Under the pieces are notes generated by a model. The model saw only the letters and a program-made list of their open reading frames with translations, was not told the DNA's origin and did not search any database. Below are positions 6,815 through 13,093 of a stretch of 13,093 bases of DNA, one piece after another (within the stretch, counting starts at the first letter, position 1; each line of letters starts with the position of its first letter). This DNA comes from CAYFJV01 sp964460605 (GTDB taxonomy: Archaea > Nanobdellota > Nanobdellia > Woesearchaeales > GW2011-AR9). A program made the translations under genes and the position numbers. Location: contig CAYWPT010000022.1 of NCBI GenBank assembly GCA_964460605.1, positions 1 through 13,093 on the forward strand, given 5' to 3'.

Positions 6815-8440
6815 TTAACTAAACTTACTAAGAGATAATTGACCTTTTCTGCGCCCTTTTGGAATTTCTGAAGGAATATTTTGCCCAATTTCCCCTTTAA
6901 GCTCTCCAGCAAGTTTAGGACCAAGGATCAGATTGAGAGTGCCTAAATCTGTTCTCTTAATATCAGAAAGGCTCTTTAAACCATTGTTATGCAATTTACG
7001 AGCTCTAGCTCTTCCAATACCCTTAAACTTGATAAGTGGTAATAATTCTGCTTTAATTCCGTTTTTCACCCTAACCCTAAGCTTCCTCAACTCTCGAGAA
7101 CTCCCATTAAGCGATAACAAGTCAGCTAACTCAGTTGAAGCGTATAATAACCAGTCAGCAGTCTCCAATTTTACACGAATTTCACCTGGACGTACACCAA
7201 GTGATTCAAACATATAATCTTCTTTCTTCTCATTAATCCATTCATTAAAGAAAACAGAAGTTTTTATCGAATTCATGAACTCATGATAATCTAGATCATA
7301 GACTTCTGGTTCATCAGAGAGCAAATGTTCATAATTTTCCATAAGAATGTTCTGCATATCTACTTTTTCTTTACTTTTGATACGAAGTAAGGGTCTCATC
7401 TCTAAAGTGTTTGAAATCATTTGAATATAAGAGAATGAATTTGTCTCTTGAGCTTCACCTTTCTTCAAACAAGTAATCAAATGCTGAGCAGTTAAAGGAT
7501 CTAAATATAATTGTGATACACGTTTCCCCATCAATGTTGCTTTTAATTTCCTAGGATTTTGTGACCTTTGTTTTTTCTTTTTCATCCGGTTTAACAAAGT
7601 ATTAGCAAGAGCAAAATCAGTAAAACCATCTTTTTGCTCAGTTATCACATGGTCCATCCCTTCTTTTTCATATTCACCATCAACACTCTCACATTTCACA
7701 AATTCCCATTCTTCAAGAAAGTCAAGCATTCTTTCCATAATCTCTTCAAGTTTTTCAAAATCATTGAACTGTGTTGCCCAAAAAGTTTCTTTAAAGAATT
7801 CTTTCATCTCTCTTTCATCTTTGATAATCCCAGAAGCAATGAGTGATAACAAATAAGTTCGTAAAACAGGCTCAACAGCTAACTTAGAATAAATGTCTTC
7901 AGCTTCACCAAGAATGTATCGATTATAAATCTCATCTCTTTGCCCTTTATCTTTTGCAATTGCTATAGCTTCACCAAACTTTTCATATTCAGGGCGTCCA
8001 GCTCTTCCAGCCATCTGCATATATTCTAATACTGGTATCCAATCCATGCCCCATTTACCTGAGAACCTTTTCAAAGACTTCAAAATAACTCTAAACACTG
8101 GAAGCGAAAGACCAGCAGCAAGCGTTGGTGTAGCGCAAATAATTTTCACATTACCTGCTTTGAATTCATCTTCAATAATTTCTTTTTGTTTGTTAGCTAA
8201 ACCTGCGTGATGAAATGCAATACCTTTAGATAAACAAAGACTTAAACGTTTACACTGTTTTGTTGCTGGAGATACTACTTTCCCAGCTTTAGCAGAAATA
8301 TCTTGAGTTATTTCAGAAATCTGCAATAATTTAGAAATATCCTCAGCAGTTTTCTCAGCACTTGCTCTACTTGCAACAAAGACTATTGCTTGTTTTCCTT
8401 GTTCTATTGTTTCTAATGCTAAACGCAAAGTATCGTCCAT
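6815..8440 (-). CDS. Hel308-type Ski2-like helicase lacking RecA domain 1
   Basis: The 541 residues correspond to the C-terminal two thirds of archaeal Hel308, which unwinds forked DNA at stalled replication forks. Motif IV region: IVFVASRASAEKTAE (19-33). Then GIAFHHAGL (73-81), motif V ATPTLAAGLSLP (103-114) and motif VI QMAGRAGRP (142-150), followed by a winged helix, the helical ratchet domain (about 315-460) and an HhH domain (KFKGIGRARARKLHNNG, 471-487). The N-terminal roughly 200 residues with the Q motif, Walker A and DExH box are missing. No remnant lies upstream, where the next gene ends at 8490. Alone it cannot bind and hydrolyse ATP in the usual way. A TATA-like box upstream suggests it is expressed as is, perhaps partnered by a domain 1 encoded elsewhere. 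The C-terminal QLSLSKFS resembles a PCNA-binding PIP box. An insertion of about 40 residues lies near 250-300. Confidence 0.85.
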   Translation of the reverse strand: MDDTLRLALETIEQGKQAIVFVASRASAEKTAEDISKLLQISEITQDISAKAGKVVSPATKQCKRLSLCLSKGIAFHHAGLANKQKEIIEDEFKAGNVKIICATPTLAAGLSLPVFRVILKSLKRFSGKWGMDWIPVLEYMQMAGRAGRPEYEKFGEAIAIAKDKGQRDEIYNRYILGEAEDIYSKLAVEPVLRTYLLSLIASGIIKDEREMKEFFKETFWATQFNDFEKLEEIMERMLDFLEEWEFVKCESVDGEYEKEGMDHVITEQKDGFTDFALANTLLNRMKKKKQRSQNPRKLKATLMGKRVSQLYLDPLTAQHLITCLKKGEAQETNSFSYIQMISNTLEMRPLLRIKSKEKVDMQNILMENYEHLLSDEPEVYDLDYHEFMNSIKTSVFFNEWINEKKEDYMFESLGVRPGEIRVKLETADWLLYASTELADLLSLNGSSRELRKLRVRVKNGIKAELLPLIKFKGIGRARARKLHNNGLKSLSDIKRTDLGTLNLILGPKLAGELKGEIGQNIPSEIPKGRRKGQLSLSKFS

Positions 8441-8460
8441 AAAATATCAAGAAAGAAATT

Positions 8461-8470
8461 ATAATAAAAA
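8461..8470 (-). promoter_or_regulatory. TATA-like box of the Hel308-type gene
   Basis: The minus strand reads TTTTTATTAT, centred about 25 nt upstream of ATG 8440, compatible with a leaderless start. It overlaps the T-run of the terminator of the upstream gene. Confidence 0.4.
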
Positions 8471-8500
8471 ACTATTGGAAAGAAAAACCTTATTTCCAAT
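8466..8500 (-). terminator. Hairpin plus T6 terminator of the 787-aa gene
   Basis: An 8-bp stem pairs ATTGGAAA (8474-8481) with TTTCCAAT (8493-8500) across an 11-nt loop. On the minus strand it is followed, two bases later, by six T (8471-8466). The stem overlaps the last codons and stop of the Ig-repeat gene. It argues that the helicase gene is a separate transcription unit. Confidence 0.6.
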
Positions 8501-10853
8501 CATCTATCCTGTAAAAGCCCCATGTATATGGATCTTCAACAGGAGCAGTATTTGGCTTAGGGGCTGGTTTTGGAGCAGAGACAATTTTACGACTCTCGCC
8601 TTCAACTAATACAGTCCACTGATGCTCGACAGAGTTTCGACCATCACTAATTTCAACTTCAACCTTTTTCTTTCCAGGAGAAGTGAATACCCTACTTAAA
8701 CTCTCACTTCCTTCTTCTTTTGAAAGGTCAAGACCTCCAAAGGTCCAGGTATACTCAAGCGCTTGCTGATCTAAATCGTAAACATCTAAGGCAAAGACAA
8801 CTGGATCACTAAAAGCATCAACTTTGATAACTTCTTCCGGATCATAGGAAGCAATCACTGGTGCTCTGTTCCTATTCTTGATTTGTACTCCTACTGGATG
8901 CACAGAGCTATATTCACCATCACTTACAGTAAATTCTAACCACATTAATGTACTTACATGACTGAACTTTCTATTAGCCCAAGAATTGTAAGATACAATC
9001 CTATCACGTAAACCAAGACCGGTGCTTGCTACAGTATCATAATTTGGTGTCCAAATAAATGAATTGTTTGTTAAGACAATATCTGTTGGAGCATTAGCTA
9101 ATGAAACATGCACTGCATCTCCATCTGGATCTTGCGCATCAATTTGGATTGTGAATTGTTCTCCTTCATTGATTTTGATAAAGTCTTCTTTAATCTTTAA
9201 AGTAGGCTCTCTATTCACATCATTAACTATTAAGGTAATATTTTTGCTATCTTTTAGGCGACCATCTGATGCAGTAACTAAAATCTGGTACTCACCAGCA
9301 TCATCATAATCTGTTTGCCATTTAGCGCTCCATTTTCCTAAAGGATCTGTAAAGGTGTAACGAATAACATCCCCATCAGGATCAAAAGCATCAGCAAATA
9401 ATCTAATATAATCAGTTTCATTAATAACTTGATCAAAACTCTCAGTAAGTACAGGAGCCCTGTTTATATTATGTACAATTAAATTAGTCATAGCACTTGT
9501 ACACAAACTTTCACCACAAGCTTTTATTTCAACAGGGACTTTCTTTTTACTAATAAATAAATGTTCAACCCTTATAGCATTAAGGAAATTATAGAAAAAG
9601 TTATCTTTTCTTGTAATATAATCGTAAGATACATCCCATGAAAGTTCTTCATTTCTATCATCATAAAAAGCCCCTTCTGGAACGGAAACAAATTCATAAG
9701 TCACATCATCACCATCTAAATCAATAGCATCTAAACTTAATTCAAATTCTTCGCCTTCATTTACAATAAAAGATTCTTCGAGAACAAACTCTGGTGCTCT
9801 ATCTACATCTAATACCTCAATATCAATATCAAACCTTTCAGAAAATTCACCATCACTAGCTTCTGCTCTTATTGAATATTTTCCTGCATCTTCGTAGCTA
9901 GTTTGCCATTCACCTAATTCATTCAAAGGATTTTCAAAAGTATAAGTTAAACTATCTCCATCTAGATCAAATAAAGGAAGATCTAAACTTACAGTCTCAG
10001 ATTCAAATACAGTCACATCAAAATCATCTAATTCTGGTTTTCTATTTTTATTAGCTACAACAATAGTCCATTCTCTTCTCTCTTCTAAAACGCCATCGCT
10101 AAGTACTAAAGTTAAAATGTGTTCACCTTCACTTTCAAAATCTAAATATGTTTCACCAGAATTACTGGTTCCAACTAATCTTCCATCAAATAACCAAGAA
10201 ATACCAAAAGAATCCCCATCTTCATCTCTTGCGCTCACAGAAAATTCAAAGTCGTCATCTTCCTGAGCATTTACAATACTATCATCAGAAAAAACACTCA
10301 CAATACTTGGAGCTTGATTTACATTTTCAACAATAATCTCAAAACGCTCATTAGTATTACTTTGCCCATCATTTACTATTAAATCAATAACATACCTTCC
10401 TGCATCATCTAGGCCAGTTTGCCATTTTCCAAAAGAATCGAAGGGTTCTTCAATATTATATTCAAGAATGTCTCCATCAGGATCAACAATAAACATGTTA
10501 ATATCAACTAAATCCCCTTCTTCCACAGTAATAGAAGTTTTAGTAAAGATAGGATTTTGATTTTTATTCTCAACAACAATTTTAATGGTCTCTGTTGTTT
10601 CTAATTCTCCATCAGAAGCAGTTATGTCTACTAAATATTCACCAGCATCATCTAAATTTGTTTCCCAATTACCTAATTCATCAAAAGGAGAAGAATAAGA
10701 AAAAACCACCTCGTCTCCATCAGGGTCTTCAGCTTCAGGAGCAATAGATATATCCTCACTTTCTTCTACTGTAAAGGTTTTGATTGCAAAAACGCTTGTA
10801 CAAAGAACTAAGAGTACAAGTAAACTTATGATGATAAGGTATATCTTTTTCAT
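8490..10853 (-). CDS. Secreted Ig-like/cadherin-like repeat protein (eight repeats)
   Basis: The protein has 787 residues. A signal peptide covers about 1-23 (MKKIY, hydrophobic core, SVFA cleavage). Eight beta-sandwich repeats follow, each with an acidic loop: DPDGD at 43 and 124, DEDGD at 210, DLDGD at 296 and 378, DPDGD at 491 and 575, and a degenerate DLDQQ at 693. Most repeats also share a W-x-T...DAGxY...ASDG pattern, seen in PKD/cadherin-like and other extracellular Ig-type domains; the acidic loops may bind Ca2+. Repeats 5 and 7 carry longer, mutually similar insertions with R/S-rich segments (about 405-445 and 600-640). C446 and C451 could pair. The C-terminus is Pro/Lys-rich with no membrane anchor. 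Likely roles are cell-surface adhesion or S-layer association (inference). The 327-aa lipoprotein upstream has the same repeat type. Confidence 0.8.
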   Translation of the reverse strand: MKKIYLIIISLLVLLVLCTSVFAIKTFTVEESEDISIAPEAEDPDGDEVVFSYSSPFDELGNWETNLDDAGEYLVDITASDGELETTETIKIVVENKNQNPIFTKTSITVEEGDLVDINMFIVDPDGDILEYNIEEPFDSFGKWQTGLDDAGRYVIDLIVNDGQSNTNERFEIIVENVNQAPSIVSVFSDDSIVNAQEDDDFEFSVSARDEDGDSFGISWLFDGRLVGTSNSGETYLDFESEGEHILTLVLSDGVLEERREWTIVVANKNRKPELDDFDVTVFESETVSLDLPLFDLDGDSLTYTFENPLNELGEWQTSYEDAGKYSIRAEASDGEFSERFDIDIEVLDVDRAPEFVLEESFIVNEGEEFELSLDAIDLDGDDVTYEFVSVPEGAFYDDRNEELSWDVSYDYITRKDNFFYNFLNAIRVEHLFISKKKVPVEIKACGESLCTSAMTNLIVHNINRAPVLTESFDQVINETDYIRLFADAFDPDGDVIRYTFTDPLGKWSAKWQTDYDDAGEYQILVTASDGRLKDSKNITLIVNDVNREPTLKIKEDFIKINEGEQFTIQIDAQDPDGDAVHVSLANAPTDIVLTNNSFIWTPNYDTVASTGLGLRDRIVSYNSWANRKFSHVSTLMWLEFTVSDGEYSSVHPVGVQIKNRNRAPVIASYDPEEVIKVDAFSDPVVFALDVYDLDQQALEYTWTFGGLDLSKEEGSESLSRVFTSPGKKKVEVEISDGRNSVEHQWTVLVEGESRKIVSAPKPAPKPNTAPVEDPYTWGFYRIDDWK

Positions 10854-10873
10854 TTTAATTGTTACCGTTCACA

Positions 10874-10884
10874 CTATTTTACAT
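10874..10884 (-). promoter_or_regulatory. TATA-like box of the 787-aa gene
   Basis: The minus strand reads ATGTAAAATAG, centred about 26 nt upstream of ATG 10853, which fits a leaderless start. A TGTGA half site (minus strand, in GTGTGAAC) lies just downstream of it, echoing the dyads at the neighbouring lipoprotein promoter. Confidence 0.35.
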
Positions 10885-10907
10885 CTGAACACTCTTTTTT
10901 TGATAAA

Positions 10908-10926
10908 GTAAAAATAAAAAATAAAA
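10908..10926 (-). terminator. T-rich terminator of the lipoprotein gene
   Basis: Immediately after the stop at 10932 the minus strand has a T-rich stretch (T4, T6 and T5 runs separated by single A). This is the typical hairpin-free archaeal termination signal. Confidence 0.45.
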
Positions 10927-10931
10927 TTGCT

Positions 10932-11915
10932 CTATTGAGCATCTAAGGAAACATCTACAATTACTGGAGGTTTATTAATATCAGCAACGGTTAATTGAAC
11001 TGTCTTACGAACGATGTCTTTTCCATCATCAACAGTAATTACTACGCTGTATACTCCGTGGTTTGTATAATCTGTATCCCAAACACCGTCGTCTCCAACA
11101 GGTTCGCTAATAGTAAGCACTAAAGGATCACCATCTAAATCACTAACTTCAGGTTCAATCCTTACGGTATCTCCTTCTTCAACAGTGATTTCATCAGCTA
11201 CTCCTGTGATAATTGGAAGTTCGTTTACATCAGCGATAGTTAACATAAATGAGCTGGAACTTTCTAATTCTCCATCACTTGCAGTTACAAAAATTTCATA
11301 CGTTCCTGCACTTGTATGGTCAGTATTCCATTCTCCATTTGTTAATGGTGCGCTAATTTCGATACTTACAGCATCTTTGTTTGGATCTTCAACAACCGGA
11401 CTTAAACTAATGCTATCTCCTTCTCTGTGGGTCAAATCCCTTAAAGATTCAATTACTGGAGCTACGTTCACTCTATTTACTACAAGTAAAATCTCTTGCT
11501 CTGTGGTGTGTACTCCGTCTGAAGCAGTTAAAGTTATTGAATATTCTCCAGCGTCTCCATAATTAGTTTGCCAAATTCCTAAATCGTTTAAAGGAGGGCT
11601 AAATGAGTGAGTAATCTTATCATTATCTGGATCTGTAATTACTGCGTTTAATCGTACTTGTTCACTTTCATCAACTTCGATTACAACTAAATCTCCTGCT
11701 TCACCTAAGTTTGAAATAGCAACGTTTTCTTCTACTACTTCAACTTCTTCACCCACAAGATTATTATCTTCTAATTGCTTTTCTATCTCAGCAATTTCAT
11801 CTAATAAATCAGAATTCTCTTCTTCTGCAGGCACATCATATGCTTTGTAGTTAAGACAAGAGCTTAAAACAACAGCTAAAACCAATACTAAAATAACAAC
11901 TAATGACTTTTTCAT
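10932..11915 (-). CDS. Predicted lipoprotein with three Ig-like repeats
   Basis: The protein has 327 residues. The N-terminus is a lipoprotein signal: MKKSL, a hydrophobic stretch, and lipobox LSSC with C20 as the lipidation site. A short charged helix follows (about 35-50), then three repeats (about 75-150, 153-232, 235-315) with the W-x-T...G-x-Y...SDG signature shared with the 787-aa neighbour. Acidic loops are DPDND (95-99), DPNKD (177-181) and DLDGD (259-263). It is probably held at the outer face of the membrane and may pair with, or anchor, the secreted paralogue (inference). A GAGGGG sequence 8-9 nt before the ATG is the only Shine-Dalgarno-like sequence seen here. Two dyads upstream suggest regulation. 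Confidence 0.8.
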   Translation of the reverse strand: MKKSLVVILVLVLAVVLSSCLNYKAYDVPAEEENSDLLDEIAEIEKQLEDNNLVGEEVEVVEENVAISNLGEAGDLVVIEVDESEQVRLNAVITDPDNDKITHSFSPPLNDLGIWQTNYGDAGEYSITLTASDGVHTTEQEILLVVNRVNVAPVIESLRDLTHREGDSISLSPVVEDPNKDAVSIEISAPLTNGEWNTDHTSAGTYEIFVTASDGELESSSSFMLTIADVNELPIITGVADEITVEEGDTVRIEPEVSDLDGDPLVLTISEPVGDDGVWDTDYTNHGVYSVVITVDDGKDIVRKTVQLTVADINKPPVIVDVSLDAQ

Positions 11916-11942
11916 TTTATCGACCCCTCTTACATAAAATGT

Positions 11943-11954
11943 AAGTATTTAATC
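11943..11954 (-). promoter_or_regulatory. TATA-like box of the lipoprotein gene
   Basis: The minus strand reads GATTAAATACTT. TTAAATAC is centred about 33 nt upstream of ATG 11915, predicting a leader of about 7 nt that would just include the GAGGGG motif. Confidence 0.35.
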
Positions 11955-11956
11955 AA

Positions 11957-12008
11957 TTGTGAATGTAAATCACAACTATTAACCACAAATGTGATATTCT
12001 TCACATTT
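11957..12008. promoter_or_regulatory. Two TGTGA/TCACA operator-like dyads
   Basis: Dyad 1 pairs TTGTGA (11957-11962) with TCACAA (11970-11975), 7-nt spacer. Dyad 2 pairs AAATGTGA (11987-11994) with TCACATTT (12001-12008), 6-nt spacer. A further half site TTGTGA lies at 12034-12039. They lie directly upstream of the lipoprotein TATA box, where archaeal activators often bind. Dyad 2 matches the outer positions of the bacterial CRP consensus, though no CRP-type regulator is visible here. Confidence 0.5.
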
Positions 12009-12056
12009 ATCGTTTCTATCTTTGAATGACAAATTGTGACAGAAACTCGTATTTAA

Positions 12057-12085
12057 AGATTAGTATGCTCGAGAAATACTAATCT
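12057..12085. repeat. 10-bp inverted repeat
   Basis: AGATTAGTAT (12057-12066) and ATACTAATCT (12076-12085) form a perfect 10-bp stem around a 9-nt loop containing CTCGAG. It lies between the small Cys-rich gene and the operator-like dyads of the next gene. No T-run follows on either strand, so it is less likely to be a terminator than an operator or a structured RNA. Confidence 0.5.
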
Positions 12086-12099
12086 ATACCTTATAGCTC

Positions 12100-12109
12100 A
12101 AAAAAGGGG
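12100..12109 (-). terminator. T6 run after the small Cys-rich gene
   Basis: On the minus strand CCCC is followed by six T about 30 nt after the stop at 12138, in a generally T-rich stretch. It is a plausible but weak terminator. Confidence 0.3.
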
Positions 12110-12137
12110 ATAGAAAGCAAGGAATAGAAAATAAATT

Positions 12138-12383
12138 TTAGAAAGTTTCTATACAATAAGGTTCATTTAATGTAAAACAAGCTCTCTCGGTGCAGGCAAT
12201 CATATCATCTTTAAAAACTTCACAAATGTTACAACCATCGTTCCATTTTTTACAGTTATCTAAACCTAATCCAGAAGGGTCTTTGCTTTCCTGTGGAACT
12301 GTTAAAGGTAATCCCAATAAGAGAATGATGCTAATAATAAGTGCTATAATGAGGTAAAGCTTTTTCATACAAATAATTTTCAT
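12138..12383 (-). CDS. Small secreted or membrane-anchored Cys-rich protein
   Basis: The protein has 81 residues. The N-terminus is basic, then a hydrophobic segment (about 9-28) acts as signal peptide or anchor. The outer part has six cysteines (44, 51, 54, 64, 69, 77) in the order C-x6-CNxC-x9-CT-x4-C-x7-C, enough for three disulfides. The DGCNxC...CTxxxC portion recalls pacifastin-type protease inhibitors and related small Cys-rich modules, but the spacing differs, so no function is assigned. ATG 12383 fits the TATA box (about 25 nt upstream). A second in-frame ATG at 12368 arises from a 15-bp tandem duplication and would remove only MKIIC. Confidence 0.6.
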   Translation of the reverse strand: MKIICMKKLYLIIALIISIILLLGLPLTVPQESKDPSGLGLDNCKKWNDGCNICEVFKDDMIACTERACFTLNEPYCIETF

Positions 12384-12391
12384 ACAAATAA
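12362..12391. repeat. 15-bp tandem duplication at a start codon
   Basis: The 15-bp unit TTTTCATACAAATAA occurs perfectly twice (12362-12376 and 12377-12391). It contains the start codon and adds five codons (MKIIC) in frame to the Cys-rich protein. The identity of the copies suggests a recent slip. Confidence 0.7.
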
Positions 12392-12403
12392 GAATCTAAG
12401 ATA

Positions 12404-12411
12404 TATATAAA
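12404..12411 (-). promoter_or_regulatory. TATA box of the Cys-rich gene
   Basis: The minus strand reads TTTATATA, centred about 25 nt upstream of ATG 12383, within ATATATATAAATAG. The same AT stretch could serve the divergent plus-strand gene, with a longer leader. Confidence 0.45.
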
Positions 12412-12503
12412 TAGTTTTTGAGAATTTTAATCAAAATTGAAGTTAAGTGCATAAGACTTTAAAAGAGGTACAATTCTGGTTTTTTATAGCTAAAGTACTT
12501 TAT

Positions 12504-13064
12504 ATGACTGAACAAATACAAGATCTTAGTTTTTTAGATGATCCAATCTCTAGAGTTCTCGGAGAAGAAGTTGATGCAACTCGACATACTGCTATTTTTC
12601 CAGCACTGCAAGCTTCAAGAGAAAGAAAATATGATCTCATCGTTTCAAATATTTTTGCTGTAGCGCCTGGTTTGGAAGGTCATTATAATGCAGATGATTG
12701 TGATGAAAATTTTTTAAGAGAAGCTTTTGCTTTTGAAGATCCAATTTTAGAAAGGCTTATGCGAAGTGGAGAAAGGATGCCTTATTCTGCACTTGCACTT
12801 CGGGCCTTAAAATTAATGAGGGAATCAGATGATTCAAGAAATAGAGAGACTCCTATTCTTGCTTATGATGTTTCTAATCCAAGTCCATTTGATTTGTGGC
12901 TTTTCCTAAGAGAAAATGGTTATAAATTAGAAGAAATAAGGGTAAAAAATCATGATAATTTAGAACCTCTTGCATTTATAGTAGCAGGTATAACTAGAGA
13001 TTATATAGGAATGAATTCAGATAGAAGAATTGTTGATTCTTTAACAGAAATATTGCAAAGATAG
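12504..13064 (+). CDS. Soluble protein of unknown function, possibly receiver-like
   Basis: Not recognised. From ATG 12504 it has 186 residues, acidic and without membrane segments. An upstream GTG (12447) would add 19 residues, but a TATA-like CTTTAAAAG (12457-12465) lies between the two starts and favours the ATG. An alternating strand/helix order is visible: YDLIVSNI (43-50), helix ALALRALKLMRE (96-107), TPILAYDVS (116-124), helix LWLFLRENGY (131-140), EEIRVKNHD (143-151). This resembles strands 3-5 of a response-regulator receiver domain, with LDD (11-13) near the first strand and a Lys in strand 5. The phosphoacceptor Asp position holds N49, so phosphorylation would not occur in the usual way. 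Residues 54-93 are an unusually long insertion. The receiver reading is tentative. Confidence 0.6.
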   Translation: MTEQIQDLSFLDDPISRVLGEEVDATRHTAIFPALQASRERKYDLIVSNIFAVAPGLEGHYNADDCDENFLREAFAFEDPILERLMRSGERMPYSALALRALKLMRESDDSRNRETPILAYDVSNPSPFDLWLFLRENGYKLEEIRVKNHDNLEPLAFIVAGITRDYIGMNSDRRIVDSLTEILQR

Positions 13065-13093
13065 TCCTTATTTGTTTAGAGTTAATAGAAAAG

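Noticed and set aside
11185..11562. Plus-strand 125-aa ORF
   Set aside because: Antisense shadow of the Ig-repeat lipoprotein; its apparent repeats mirror the coding repeats.
8490..11915. Repeat DNA or CRISPR-like array in the Ig-repeat genes
   Set aside because: The repetition is at protein level, diverged and in frame; there are no short identical repeats with unique spacers.
12447..12503. GTG start adding 19 residues to the last gene
   Set aside because: A TATA-like box lies between this GTG and ATG 12504, and the extra residues (FWFFIAKVLY) do not match the soluble rest of the protein.

Overview
This window looks like an AT-rich archaeal chromosome segment, probably from a small-genome (DPANN, Woesearchaeota-like) lineage. 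The lineage is inferred; the domain is better supported. It carries archaeal uL16/L10e, a NOG1-type GTPase and a Hel308-type helicase. Most genes have a TATA-like box about 25-33 nt before the start codon with little or no leader, and there are almost no Shine-Dalgarno sequences, so many mRNAs are probably leaderless. The layout is compact: hairpins followed by T-runs often lie against the TATA box of the next gene.

Left part (1-4620). The 3' end of an unrecognised plus-strand gene (to 83) converges on a minus-strand TctA-like (COG1784) membrane protein (100-1302). Upstream of that lies a possible 39-aa gene with its own terminator, next to a structured intergenic segment (1511-1600). A plus-strand CPA2/KefB-type cation:proton antiporter (1701-2948) runs out of frame exactly at the nucleotide-binding glycine motif of its TrkA-N/RCK domain. 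The rest of that domain continues in another frame to 3415, consistent with a 10-nt deletion. A 37-nt near-perfect hairpin separates it from the NOG1 GTPase (3531-4577).

Middle part (4621-8440). A membrane-anchored helical protein (4621-6159) contains repeats with a 99-residue period. It converges, with a 4-nt overlap, on minus-strand ribosomal protein L10e (6156-6695). Upstream of L10e is a 65-nt cloverleaf-like palindromic segment, and then a Hel308-type gene (6815-8440) that encodes only the second RecA domain, winged helix, ratchet and HhH domains. The ATPase domain 1 is absent, yet the gene has its own promoter-like box and ends in a PIP-box-like peptide.

Right part (8441-13093). Two minus-strand paralogues encode extracellular Ig-like/cadherin-like repeat proteins: a 787-aa secreted protein with eight repeats and a 327-aa predicted lipoprotein with three. 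A small Cys-rich signal-peptide protein (12138-12383) lies upstream on the same strand. Together they look like a cell-surface locus. The lipoprotein promoter has two dyads built on TGTGA/TCACA half sites, one of which closely resembles the bacterial CRP operator. The window ends with a plus-strand soluble protein of unknown function (12504-13064) that may have a degenerate receiver-like fold.

The points most worth checking are the split or truncated Hel308, the antiporter frameshift, the 99-residue repeat protein, and the structured or operator-like intergenic segments. No CRISPR array, tRNA, rRNA or insertion sequence was seen.
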